Shown here in pieces: positions 26,489 to 34,114 of a stretch of 57,622 bases of DNA. The notes below the pieces were generated by a model. That model saw only the letters and a list, made by a program, of their open reading frames with translations, was not told the DNA's origin and did not search any database. Source of the DNA: Prolixibacteraceae bacterium (GTDB lineage Bacteria > Bacteroidota > Bacteroidia > Bacteroidales > Prolixibacteraceae). The position numbers and the translations under genes are program-made. The stretch lies in NCBI GenBank assembly GCA_021740385.1, contig JAIOZY010000034.1, positions 1 through 57,622 on the forward strand. Reading direction: 5' to 3'. Position 1 is the stretch's first letter. Each line of letters begins with the position of its first letter.

Positions 26489-26563
26489 GGGACGTTAGCT
26501 CAGTTGGTTCAGAGCGCTTGCTTGACAGGCAAGAGGTCACTGGTTCGATTCCAGTACGCCCCA
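26489..26563 (+). tRNA. tRNA-Val (GAC)
   Basis: A 75-nt cloverleaf. The D arm has GCTCAGTTGGTTCAGAGC, the anticodon stem CTTGC/GCAAG holds loop TTGACAG with anticodon GAC, and the T arm is ACTGG-TTCGATT-CCAGT with discriminator A73. No CCA is encoded. The acceptor stem GGGACGT/ACGCCCC has an A-C mismatch at 4:69. It is the only copy of the series with complete arms. Confidence 0.9.
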
Positions 26564-26590
26564 CAACTCCTTAAAAACCCGACTCTTTTT

Positions 26591-26959
26591 TTATAAGCCT
26601 CTTATTCCTTCCCTGATTTTTTCCAGCCTGACCTTCGACTCCGGATCCTGCTCGAAATGCTTCTGTAGTATAACGCACGGATAATCGGTGCAATAACCAC
26701 AATTGTCAAGTTGTCTGCTGATGGCACATTTTCTGATTTCGCAATCCATGCAACCATTGAAAATCTTTCCTGTACCAGCTTTGCAACCATCGCAGTCGTT
26801 TATTTCATCAGCACTAACTTTCATTCCATAAAGCTCCAAACATTGCCTTGCAATCAAGTGCCTCATTTCATACTGCCGGGTTTTATCATGCTCCAGTGTA
26901 GCTAAATGAACGGGGCATGATTGGCAAGCCAGTCCGCAATATGCAAGAATTTCGTTCAT
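26591..26959 (-). CDS. DUF3795 cysteine-rich protein
   Basis: A 122-aa soluble protein with twelve cysteines, several in pairs: CGLACQSCPVH at the start, DCDGC in the middle, and CMDCEIRKCA and CGYCTDYPC later. This is the DUF3795 pattern, common in anaerobes and probably a metal- or iron-sulfur-binding fold; its function is unknown. Its start overlaps the stop of the upstream membrane gene by 4 bp, so it is the last gene of the ABC-transporter operon. Confidence 0.8.
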   Translation of the reverse strand: MNEILAYCGLACQSCPVHLATLEHDKTRQYEMRHLIARQCLELYGMKVSADEINDCDGCKAGTGKIFNGCMDCEIRKCAISRQLDNCGYCTDYPCVILQKHFEQDPESKVRLEKIREGIRGL

Positions 26960-27477
26960 GTTTTCTCTTGTTTTTCTTTATTAAAAAGCGAATCAGCCGG
27001 GCAACCCAGCTCCCGCTGTTTGCAATGGTTGCAAGTTACCTTTTCCCGTACAAATCCGTTTCCATTGGTAGTCAGTACAAGTATAATTATTAATCCGGCT
27101 AATATGAAAAAGTTAAAATCGATGATTAAAAGAACAATCCCAACAACAAATGGGATTAAAGAAATTAACATATCCGGGATTATATCTTTCCACGTCATGT
27201 TTTTACTGCAAAAATTTGCAGGGTTGCCTTTTTTGAAAAACCAGGAACTGATCCGCCCTTTTCCAAAACCACAGGTTTTACCGTAATAATAGCAATTTGT
27301 GCAATGATACCTGATAAGCCTGAACTCAAAAGCGAAAATGTAGATTAGATAGAGCAAGGAAAGGATCAGGCCAGATTTTAAAATGATAAAAAAACCAAGC
27401 GCATAAATAGTAAGGGAGACCAGGTTTGAAACCAATACGCTTTTAAAGGGATAATTCTCAAATTTAGTTACGTTCAT
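26956..27477 (-). CDS. Membrane protein with conserved cysteine motifs
   Basis: A 173-aa protein with four predicted transmembrane segments in two pairs (residues about 14-50 and 105-145). Between the pairs is CTNCYYYGKTCGFGKGRI with a further Cys at NFCSK, and after the last helix CNHCKQRELGCPA. The cysteine clusters on the same side suggest metal or iron-sulfur binding. I do not know an experimentally described function. It lies 19 bp after the ABC ATPase gene and overlaps the DUF3795 gene, so it belongs to the same transcription unit. Confidence 0.7.
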   Translation of the reverse strand: MNVTKFENYPFKSVLVSNLVSLTIYALGFFIILKSGLILSLLYLIYIFAFEFRLIRYHCTNCYYYGKTCGFGKGRISSWFFKKGNPANFCSKNMTWKDIIPDMLISLIPFVVGIVLLIIDFNFFILAGLIIILVLTTNGNGFVREKVTCNHCKQRELGCPADSLFNKEKQEKT

Positions 27478-27496
27478 GTAAATTTTTTTTATGTTT

Positions 27497-28204
27497 TTAT
27501 CCTAACTCCCGAAGCAGGGCACGTTTTAACTTTTTCAGATTATCTGATTCAAGCGACCGGCTTGCAAGGGGCAAATCTACTTTTTGGCGTAATTTGATAT
27601 CAACAGGAGCCTTGCTGAAAACAACTATTTCGTTACCCAGCAGCAGTGCTTCATCCACATCGTGGGTAACAAAAATAACCGTTCGCCGGTCGGTTTGCCA
27701 TATACGGGAGAATGCCCGTATCAGGTTTTGTTTTAACGCGACATCAAGCCCTTTAAGCGGCTCGTCCATCAAAATAATATCCGACGGGTATGCAAAAGCC
27801 CTCGCTATTGAAACCCGTTGACGCATACCACCGCTAAGCTTATGCGGATAGAAATCGGCAAACGCATCAAGTTCAACAAGTTGAATAAACTGGCCGGTAA
27901 TTTCTTTTCGCTCTTTTGCAGGTATTTCCCTACTAATAACAAACTCAATATTCCCCTCAACGGTTTTCCATGGAAGGAGCCGGGGTTCCTGGAAAATGTA
28001 TGAAAAGTTCTTTCCATCGAATCCGGTAAGCTCACCGTCCGTTGGTTGAATAATTTTTCCCAAAATATTCAGCAATGTGGTTTTCCCGCAACCCGAGGGA
28101 CCCAAAATACAAGTAATGGAACTTTCGGGGAAAGCAATGTTGAAATCCCGAAAAACCGTTATACTGTCAAATTCTTTCTTAAGTCCTTTTACTTGTAAAC
28201 TCAT
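27497..28204 (-). CDS. ABC transporter ATP-binding protein (SsuB/TauB type)
   Basis: ATPase of an importer of the nitrate/sulfonate/taurine class. Walker A is GPSGCGKTT near residue 36, the signature is LSGGMRQRVSIARAF near 122, and Walker B is IILMDEPLKGLD near 146, with the switch His in THDVDEALLL. Length 235 aa. The start overlaps the permease stop by 4 bp. The Q-loop region (IFQEPRLLPWKTV) matches the SsuB/TauB subgroup. The substrate must come from the binding protein and is not evident. Confidence 0.92.
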   Translation of the reverse strand: MSLQVKGLKKEFDSITVFRDFNIAFPESSITCILGPSGCGKTTLLNILGKIIQPTDGELTGFDGKNFSYIFQEPRLLPWKTVEGNIEFVISREIPAKERKEITGQFIQLVELDAFADFYPHKLSGGMRQRVSIARAFAYPSDIILMDEPLKGLDVALKQNLIRAFSRIWQTDRRTVIFVTHDVDEALLLGNEIVVFSKAPVDIKLRQKVDLPLASRSLESDNLKKLKRALLRELG

Positions 28205-28956
28205 TTTTTCCAGGTTACAATTTTTCGTTCACTCCACCTGATCAATTTTTCAAAAACATAGCTGATTGCAACGGCTATGATTGTCCAGGCTATAACAGCA
28301 TCAACGTTTAAAAATGTCTGGGCCGCCTGCATTACCGTTCCAATGCCGTAAGTTGGCTGGCTTAGTACTTCGCCTATAATGATTGCCCTCCAGCCAATGC
28401 CCATGGCGCTTGATGCCCCGCTAATAATAAACGGCATAATTGCCGGGATGTACACTTCACTGATAATCCGGTTATGGCCTACCTTGTAAAAACGGGCCAT
28501 TTCAACCAGGCTTGTATCAACGCTGTTTATCCCGTCTATTACATTTGTGCAGATAAACGGGAACATGGTTAGCATGGCAATAAATACAGGTACCGACCCG
28601 GGGCTTAGCCAGATAAGGGCCAGCAGTATAAGCGCAATTACAGGCACCGAACGGATTGTGACCAATATCGGGCGCAAAAAAGCGTTGAAGCTTGCGCTAA
28701 TCCCTGCCAGTATTCCAAAGGCCATTCCAAGAATAAACGATAATGCAAACCCGAATATCCCTCGCAGGATTGTTGTTCCTGCAATTTTTAAAAACCCTGC
28801 ATCGGCAAAAAGCTTAACCGCCGTTATAAATGTTTTTTCGGGGTGGGGCACAACAAAATCCGAATCGAAATACATAGCCGCCAATTTCCAAATCAACAGC
28901 ATAAAAACTACCGATGCGGCACCAATATGTTTTTTATTTGTAAATGAAATTTTCAT
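28201..28956 (-). CDS. ABC transporter permease (SsuC/TauC type)
   Basis: Inner-membrane channel subunit of about 251 aa with six predicted transmembrane helices. The cytoplasmic EAA-type loop is near residue 150 (EMARFYKVGHNRIISEVYIP), which docks to the ATPase. The ATG at 28956 is chosen; it overlaps the end of the binding-protein gene by 23 bp. An earlier TTG at 28974 is less likely. It overlaps the ATPase gene by 4 bp. Confidence 0.9.
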   Translation of the reverse strand: MKISFTNKKHIGAASVVFMLLIWKLAAMYFDSDFVVPHPEKTFITAVKLFADAGFLKIAGTTILRGIFGFALSFILGMAFGILAGISASFNAFLRPILVTIRSVPVIALILLALIWLSPGSVPVFIAMLTMFPFICTNVIDGINSVDTSLVEMARFYKVGHNRIISEVYIPAIMPFIISGASSAMGIGWRAIIIGEVLSQPTYGIGTVMQAAQTFLNVDAVIAWTIIAVAISYVFEKLIRWSERKIVTWKK

Positions 28957-29899
28957 CAGGGATTTTGCCTCCAATAATATCAGGGTTCATTTCAAAAAAA
29001 ACATTGAGATATTCTTCTATCTGCTGCTCAATTTCTTTAGCCCTTACAAATTTAAGGTTCGAACGCGGAATTGCATGCAAAGCCGCGTTATAATCGGGCA
29101 ATATACCATATTTTACAATCAGTTCAGCCGCGCTTTCAGGATTTTTGTTCACCCAGTTTGTCGATGCCCGGTAGGCCGAGATCAGTTCTTCAGTTGCTTG
29201 CCGGTTATTTTCCAAAACGTCCTTCTTGCCAATAAATGCGGTTTCAAACAGTGGCGTGTTCATTACTTTTTTCCACTCTTCGTCTAAATTGAAAACGGGC
29301 CGTACATTTTTGTTTTTTTGCATCACCAGGCTCACCAAAGGTTCGGAAATAACGCCCATATTAGCCTGCCCGGCAGCAATGGCATGCGCTAAATCGATAT
29401 GAGTTGGAAAACTGTAATCGAGCGTAACATTGGTTTCGGGGTCGATACCGTTTTTTGTGAGCAGGTACCGGAAAAGAACATCGGGGGTCATGCCCCTGGC
29501 CATCAAGTGAATCCGTTTCCCTTTCAAATCGGCCCAATCGTGAATGGTCGAATCGCTTCCAAACAGGTAAAGCGTACCCCAAACCGGTACAGCAATCAGT
29601 TTGTAATCCAGCCCCTTGTTATAAGTTATGGCCGACATGGTACCGGGAAGTATGGCAAAATCGGCCGTACCTTCAAGCATCATTTTCCGAACCATGATTG
29701 GCTCATTCAGAATCTCTATCTTAAAAATGCTGTTATCCGTCTGGCTCAGGCTGTCAATCAGTTTGATCATACCCATTGCAGAAGGGCCTTTTAGGGTAGC
29801 AATAGTAAAAAATGCCTTTTCTGATGTTTGCTTTTTTGCATTGTTGCAACTGCAAAAACAAACAAGAATTGCTAAAGATAAAAGTATTCTGCCTCGCAT
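28934..29899 (-). CDS. ABC transporter substrate-binding lipoprotein (NMT1/SsuA-like)
   Basis: Periplasmic solute receptor of 321 aa with a lipoprotein signal peptide: LLSLAILVCFCSC gives a lipobox and modified Cys near residue 18. The mature part is a two-lobe NMT1/SsuA-like fold (FTIATLKGPSAMGMIKLIDS at the first strand, GTADFAILPGTMSAI in the hinge region, WADLKGKRIHLM in the middle). Members bind taurine, nitrate, pyrimidine precursors or other anions; the ligand cannot be read here. It is the first gene of a five-gene operon and faces the ACT-regulator/TonB-receptor pair. Confidence 0.88.
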   Translation of the reverse strand: MRGRILLSLAILVCFCSCNNAKKQTSEKAFFTIATLKGPSAMGMIKLIDSLSQTDNSIFKIEILNEPIMVRKMMLEGTADFAILPGTMSAITYNKGLDYKLIAVPVWGTLYLFGSDSTIHDWADLKGKRIHLMARGMTPDVLFRYLLTKNGIDPETNVTLDYSFPTHIDLAHAIAAGQANMGVISEPLVSLVMQKNKNVRPVFNLDEEWKKVMNTPLFETAFIGKKDVLENNRQATEELISAYRASTNWVNKNPESAAELIVKYGILPDYNAALHAIPRSNLKFVRAKEIEQQIEEYLNVFFEMNPDIIGGKIPDENFIYK

Positions 29900-29909
29900 A
29901 AATCTTAAA

Positions 29910-29925
29910 GCTTTTCACAAAGCTA
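29910..29925. promoter_or_regulatory. Hairpin at the ribosome-binding region of the ABC operon
   Basis: AGCTTT-TCAC-AAAGCT, a perfect 6-bp stem whose edge lies 10 nt before the binding-protein start codon. It could mask translation initiation. No Shine-Dalgarno is obvious, which is common in Bacteroidota. Confidence 0.45.
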
Positions 29926-29965
29926 TCAAATTTCCCTCAGAAATAAGGCGTGCAATTTTTTTACC

Positions 29966-30027
29966 GAGGTTAACCAATAATTGTGGTGCCTCCCTGATTG
30001 ATTTTTTTATGATTGCCGGATAACCTC
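29966..30027. promoter_or_regulatory. Possible structured leader between the divergent operons
   Basis: GAGGTTA and TAACCTC form a 7-bp closing stem around 48 nt. In the leftward transcript this lies about 65-130 nt upstream of the binding-protein start, ahead of the hairpin at 29910. The layout (enclosed domain, then a hairpin at the start codon) resembles a riboswitch, but I do not recognise a known class. The closed stem is equally possible in the rightward transcript. Confidence 0.35.
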
Positions 30028-30180
30028 AAAAAAACACATAAAATAACCAACACATTCCAACAAATAATTACCTTTATCGGGAAATTAAAAATTTAAACCT
30101 GTACAAACTGCGGTTAAGTTGGCATCGGCTTCTTAATCAAGGTAACAGATTTTTAACAATCTAATCCAAAAGGTACACTG

Positions 30181-30435
30181 ATGGAAAAGAGAATAGGAAC
30201 AGCATTAATCCAGATTGAAGATCACAAAAACGTTCAGCTTCTGAACGACACGATCTCGAAACATTCACACATTATTATTGCTCGTCAGGGCCTGCCGCGC
30301 AGCAACGGCCTTAGCATCATTTCCCTTGTTCTTGAAGGTACCACCGATGAGATTGGATCGCTTACCGGACAACTCGGCCGCATAGATGGCATTCAGGTAA
30401 AATCGGTACTATTAAAGAACAAGAAAGATGAGTAA
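30181..30435 (+). CDS. TM1266-type iron-only hydrogenase system regulator (ACT domain)
   Basis: An 84-aa ACT/NikR-C-like domain alone: RIGTALIQIEDHKNVQLLND, then HIIIARQGLPRS and GLSIISLVLEGTTDEIGSL. This matches the TM1266 family, usually encoded with the HydE, HydF and HydG maturases of [FeFe]-hydrogenase and presumed to sense a metabolite or metal. No maturase is in the window; the partner here is a TonB receptor, whose start overlaps this gene by 8 bp. A regulatory link between hydrogenase metabolism and outer-membrane uptake is inferred. Confidence 0.82.
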   Translation: MEKRIGTALIQIEDHKNVQLLNDTISKHSHIIIARQGLPRSNGLSIISLVLEGTTDEIGSLTGQLGRIDGIQVKSVLLKNKKDE

Positions 30436-32641
30436 GAAAAAGTTTTTGGCTGCATTGTTTGCTCTTGTTGTAACATTAGGAGCTCATGCACAAGAGAATA
30501 ATTTCCAGGAAGAAAAAAGTGATTCATCGTTTAACACAACACGTAACATTTCGGTTGGTGAAGTTGTGGTATCAAGCCTGCGTGTCGACCGGAAGCTAAA
30601 AGAACTGCCCGCTTCGATTGCCGTTTTGGGTGAGTACGACTACCAGAAAAATTCGGCGCTTACCATCTCCCATGTCCTGGAAAGCGAACCCGGCATTACC
30701 ATGGGCAGCGACGGGGCATGGGCTACAAACATTAACATACGGGGAATGGGCGAAAGCCGACTGGTTACCCTCGTTGACGGTAACCGGGTTGAAACAGCTA
30801 CCGACCTCACTGCTTCACTCAGCATGATTGACGTGAACGATATCGAACGGGTTGAAATCATTAAAGGGGCACAATCGTCACTTTACGGTACAGGCGCTAT
30901 GGGCGGCATCGTAAACATCATAACAAAAGACGGCCGTTTTGCCAATAAGCCTTACCTGTCGGGGAACGTCATTTCGGGGTATGCTTCGGCCAATAACCTT
31001 TTAACAGGCCATGCAGCAATTAACGCCGGTTCGGGAAACTGGTACCTCAGGTTGAGCGGTGCATACAATAAAGCCGATGACATAACCACTCCAATGGGGG
31101 TTTTGCCCAACAGCCAGTACACCGCGAATAACATTTCGGCTAAACTTGGCCTGAAACCATTTTCCAATCACCTGTTTAAAATGCAATACCAGCGCAACTG
31201 GGCAACCGACGTAGGCATACCGGGCGGCGCAGCCTTCCCCAGCCCTGCCGAAGCAACCTATACCGATATAGGCAGGCATCTTTTGGACGCGAGCTATGAA
31301 ATTAAAAACCTTTCGGAGAAACTGGCATCCCTAAAACTGAGTTATTTTTACCAGTACATCCTGCGCGATGTGTCGATGGTACCCAACACGGTAAAACAGG
31401 CAACATTGCCTAACGGAAATGTACAGCAGACAACACCTGAACTGATCACTCCCACCGGACTGCATGTTACAAACGGCGGCCAGTTGCAAAGCACCTGGCA
31501 ATTAACGGAAAAAAACACGCTCATTGCAGGTTTGGATGTATGGAGCCGGAAGCTTACAACCGAACGCGAAAAATTCATAAAGATTGAAGTGTTAAACCCC
31601 GATGGAAGTGTATTAATAACCAACAACATTGAAAGGGGCGAAACACCCATTCCGGAATCGACCTTTGGCAGTGCAGGCCTGTTTTTTCACGATGAAGCCC
31701 GCCTGTTAGACGACAAACTCACCCTTACCCTTGGCGGAAGGCTTGATGGTATACAGGTTAAAAATGAGCAGGGTACCGATGTCGATTATTTGATTGTTAA
31801 CGGTAACCGGAACGATGCCCCGCCCACACAGCGAATTACATTTGAAGAAAGCACCGACATGGATATATCGTGGAGCGCCAATGCCGGTTTGCTTTACAAA
31901 CTTACCCGTAACGTTGATGCATCGCTGAACCTGGCCCGCTCTTTCAGGTCACCATCACTTGAGGAGCGATATAAATACATCGACCTGGGAAACCTTGTGA
32001 GGCTGGGCAATCCCAATCTTGATCCCGAAAGCGGGTATTCAGCCGATCTGGGAATCAGGGTATGGGACAAAAAAATCAACTTCAGGGGAGGTTTGTTTGT
32101 TAACAGGCTGACCAACATGGTTGTTGAAAAGCCGGGTGAATTCGTTTACACACTTACATCAAATGTTGTCGATACCGTTGACGCCCTTATCAATACAAAT
32201 GTGAGCAAAGCCTTGCTTTACGGTTTCGATTACAACTTTGAATACAACTTTTTCGACAATTTCGTGGTGTTTAATTCCCTTTCGTATGTCAGGGGAACAG
32301 ATACCGATACCGGGGATAACCTTCCTTTAATACCCCCATTTAGCGGAAGGCTGGGTTTGCGTTACACATACCATCCTGCTGGTTCGGTTGAGTTTACAGC
32401 TGTTGGTGCAGCCCAACAGGATAAAGTTGCCCGGGGCGAAGAGGTAACAGCAGGGTATATGCGTTTTGATTTGGCGCTTAGCTCAGCAAAATTCGATTTG
32501 TCGGTTGTAAAATTGCAGGTATTTGCCGGAATAGATAACCTCACAAATACAGCTTATACAAACCACCTGGCAACAAACCGGGGAAGCATTAGCGTTGAAC
32601 CGGGCCGGAATTTTTATGTGCGGCTAAACCTTTCGTTTTAG
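30428..32641 (+). CDS. TonB-dependent outer-membrane receptor
   Basis: A 737-aa receptor with signal peptide (KFLAALFALVVTLGAHAQ). The plug domain at about residues 50-165 includes SHVLESEPGITMG, NINIRGMGESRLVTLVDGNR and AQSSLYGTGAMGGIVNIITK. A 22-strand barrel follows, ending in the aromatic GRNFYVRLNLSF signal for BAM insertion. It lacks the N-terminal carboxypeptidase-regulatory and STN extensions of SusC or FecA types, so it looks like a plain metal-complex or cofactor receptor. There is no SusD partner. It overlaps the ACT-regulator gene and faces the ABC importer, so the two operons may form one uptake route. Confidence 0.93.
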   Translation: MSKKKFLAALFALVVTLGAHAQENNFQEEKSDSSFNTTRNISVGEVVVSSLRVDRKLKELPASIAVLGEYDYQKNSALTISHVLESEPGITMGSDGAWATNINIRGMGESRLVTLVDGNRVETATDLTASLSMIDVNDIERVEIIKGAQSSLYGTGAMGGIVNIITKDGRFANKPYLSGNVISGYASANNLLTGHAAINAGSGNWYLRLSGAYNKADDITTPMGVLPNSQYTANNISAKLGLKPFSNHLFKMQYQRNWATDVGIPGGAAFPSPAEATYTDIGRHLLDASYEIKNLSEKLASLKLSYFYQYILRDVSMVPNTVKQATLPNGNVQQTTPELITPTGLHVTNGGQLQSTWQLTEKNTLIAGLDVWSRKLTTEREKFIKIEVLNPDGSVLITNNIERGETPIPESTFGSAGLFFHDEARLLDDKLTLTLGGRLDGIQVKNEQGTDVDYLIVNGNRNDAPPTQRITFEESTDMDISWSANAGLLYKLTRNVDASLNLARSFRSPSLEERYKYIDLGNLVRLGNPNLDPESGYSADLGIRVWDKKINFRGGLFVNRLTNMVVEKPGEFVYTLTSNVVDTVDALINTNVSKALLYGFDYNFEYNFFDNFVVFNSLSYVRGTDTDTGDNLPLIPPFSGRLGLRYTYHPAGSVEFTAVGAAQQDKVARGEEVTAGYMRFDLALSSAKFDLSVVKLQVFAGIDNLTNTAYTNHLATNRGSISVEPGRNFYVRLNLSF

Positions 32642-32652
32642 GGTTTAGCAAA

Positions 32653-32958
32653 TCAGGATTGATCGGACAAGGCAGCCAGGGCAATTTCAGCTGCTTTGTT
32701 TTTAGCAATTTTTTTGTTGCTTCCTTCGGCAAAGTATATGCCCCACGGGGTAATAATTTCGGCTGTAATTACAGGGGGCGAAATTTCTTTGTTGGTTGTA
32801 ATCTTGAATTCAATGTTTTTACCAAATTTGCTTTGACATCTGAGATTTACGTCAACAACCGGGTTTTCTTCTTCAACAATCATGTTCAATTGCCGCAGTA
32901 ATTCAAGTTGATCGCCGCGGGACAGCATTTCAAACAATTCGATAATTTTTTCTTGCAT
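32653..32958 (-). CDS. Single-domain double-stranded-RNA-binding protein
   Basis: A 101-aa protein whose last 65 residues look like a dsRBD: three strands (NIEFKITTNKEISPPVITAE, IYFAEGSNKK) and the typical C-terminal helix KKIAKNKAAEIALAAL that contacts dsRNA. The N-terminal helix EKIIELFEMLSRGDQLELLR differs from RNase III linkers and no nuclease domain is attached. Free-standing dsRBDs are uncommon in bacteria. It is convergent with the TonB receptor, 11 bp apart. Function unknown. Confidence 0.65.
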   Translation of the reverse strand: MQEKIIELFEMLSRGDQLELLRQLNMIVEEENPVVDVNLRCQSKFGKNIEFKITTNKEISPPVITAEIITPWGIYFAEGSNKKIAKNKAAEIALAALSDQS

Positions 32959-33141
32959 AAAACCATTTTTTTGTTTTACACCCTATACTACAAAGATATT
33001 AATTTTATAAAAAAAACATATACCCCGCTTTGTTCATTTTTCCTGTTAATTGGACTGAAATATTTTCCTTTTTTCAGGGGAAAAACAAATAATAAAACCG
33101 GTTTAGATTTGTCTGCTCTATTTGGAAACCGCAGGAAGAAG

Positions 33142-33822
33142 CTATTCGTTATTTTCTTCCTCTTCATCATCACCAACTTTTGAATATGAAACATAAAAAC
33201 CTGTAGGAGAAGCCTCTTTAAAAACTTCGATCTTCGAGCTCGTCTTTTTCCCACACTTTGTCACTTCTGTTTCTTTTACCATTTCGTCTTTCGGCAGGTT
33301 TTTTATTTCACTAACGTAAAAGCGGTTCTCCATCATGTGGGTAACGCCTTTGTGATTGTAGGCTATCAAATTGTAAAATACAAACGGTGAAGTCTCTCTT
33401 GTAAAAGTAACTGTTTTGATATCCTTTTTTGAAGGATATTCATCCAGGTCACAACTGTTGTAAAATTTGTCGGTTACCATAAACTCGGTAACTTTTACTG
33501 ATGCTTTGGGCGGAACAACAATTTTCCCGTAGCCGTATTCATACGAAAACCCGTTAAGCACAAAAAACAACCTTTGTGGATCTATACTTATAAAGTCGGG
33601 GGTTTTGTTGTACATTACGAAGCCAATATCGCCGCCTTCGGCCCAGAGGTTATACGACACTTTGCAGCGCTCATCTTCAAATACCACTGCATTATCTTTC
33701 ACTTCCCCGTTTTCGGGAATGGTTGAATACGACTGATAAAACTTTCGTTCGACATAAGAGGCAACAGCCAAAAATGAAAACAGCACCAAAATGGCCAGTG
33801 AATAAACATTTCTATTTCTCAT
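33142..33822 (-). CDS. Hypothetical membrane-anchored protein
   Basis: Not recognised. It is 226 aa with an N-terminal anchor (VYSLAILVLFSFLAVASYV) and an outer beta-rich domain of about 170 residues containing three cysteines (DERCKVSYNLWAEG, FYNSCDLDEY). It ends in a strongly acidic tail DDEEEENNE. The domain looks like a beta-sandwich of the kind seen in Bacteroidota surface proteins. A 35-codon membrane-peptide gene lies 17 bp upstream on the same strand. Confidence 0.6.
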   Translation of the reverse strand: MRNRNVYSLAILVLFSFLAVASYVERKFYQSYSTIPENGEVKDNAVVFEDERCKVSYNLWAEGGDIGFVMYNKTPDFISIDPQRLFFVLNGFSYEYGYGKIVVPPKASVKVTEFMVTDKFYNSCDLDEYPSKKDIKTVTFTRETSPFVFYNLIAYNHKGVTHMMENRFYVSEIKNLPKDEMVKETEVTKCGKKTSSKIEVFKEASPTGFYVSYSKVGDDEEEENNE

Positions 33823-33839
33823 ATTTCAGGTTTTAAGGG

Positions 33840-33947
33840 TTAAACATTATTTCTCCGCCAAAGTGCATAAATGCCAACACCCGCGAATAAGGGGACAATA
33901 ATTCTAAAAATTATTGTGAAATACTGATATTTGCGTTTTACTTTCAT
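33840..33947 (-). CDS. Putative 35-aa membrane peptide
   Basis: ATG at 33947 opens MKVKRKYQYFTIIFRIIVPL, a basic start followed by a single hydrophobic helix and RRNN at the end. It is positioned 17 bp before the 226-aa anchored protein and probably shares its promoter. The compact basic-hydrophobic-basic design is typical of real small membrane proteins, but no homologue is known to me and chance cannot be excluded. Confidence 0.4.
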   Translation of the reverse strand: MKVKRKYQYFTIIFRIIVPLFAGVGIYALWRRNNV

Positions 33948-34114
33948 GGATATATGTGCGTTAACAAATATTCCAAATAGTTTACTTGTGCTATTTTTCC
34001 TTTAAAGGTAAGAAAAATTTATGTTAATCTGTCTCATGCTGCTTTTCTTTTTGCACCATGTAATGCATTTTTACCTAAAAAATCACACCTTTGTTACCTC
34101 AAAGAATTTGAATT

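Noticed and set aside
26242-26563. Three functional tandem tRNA-Val genes
   Set aside because: The first two units lack the 5' anticodon strand, T arm and 3' acceptor strand; only the last can fold.
29941-30180. TPP or cobalamin riboswitch upstream of the ABC operon or TonB receptor
   Set aside because: The conserved cores of those classes (for example CTGAGA for TPP or the B12 box) were not seen on either strand; only an unassigned stem remains.
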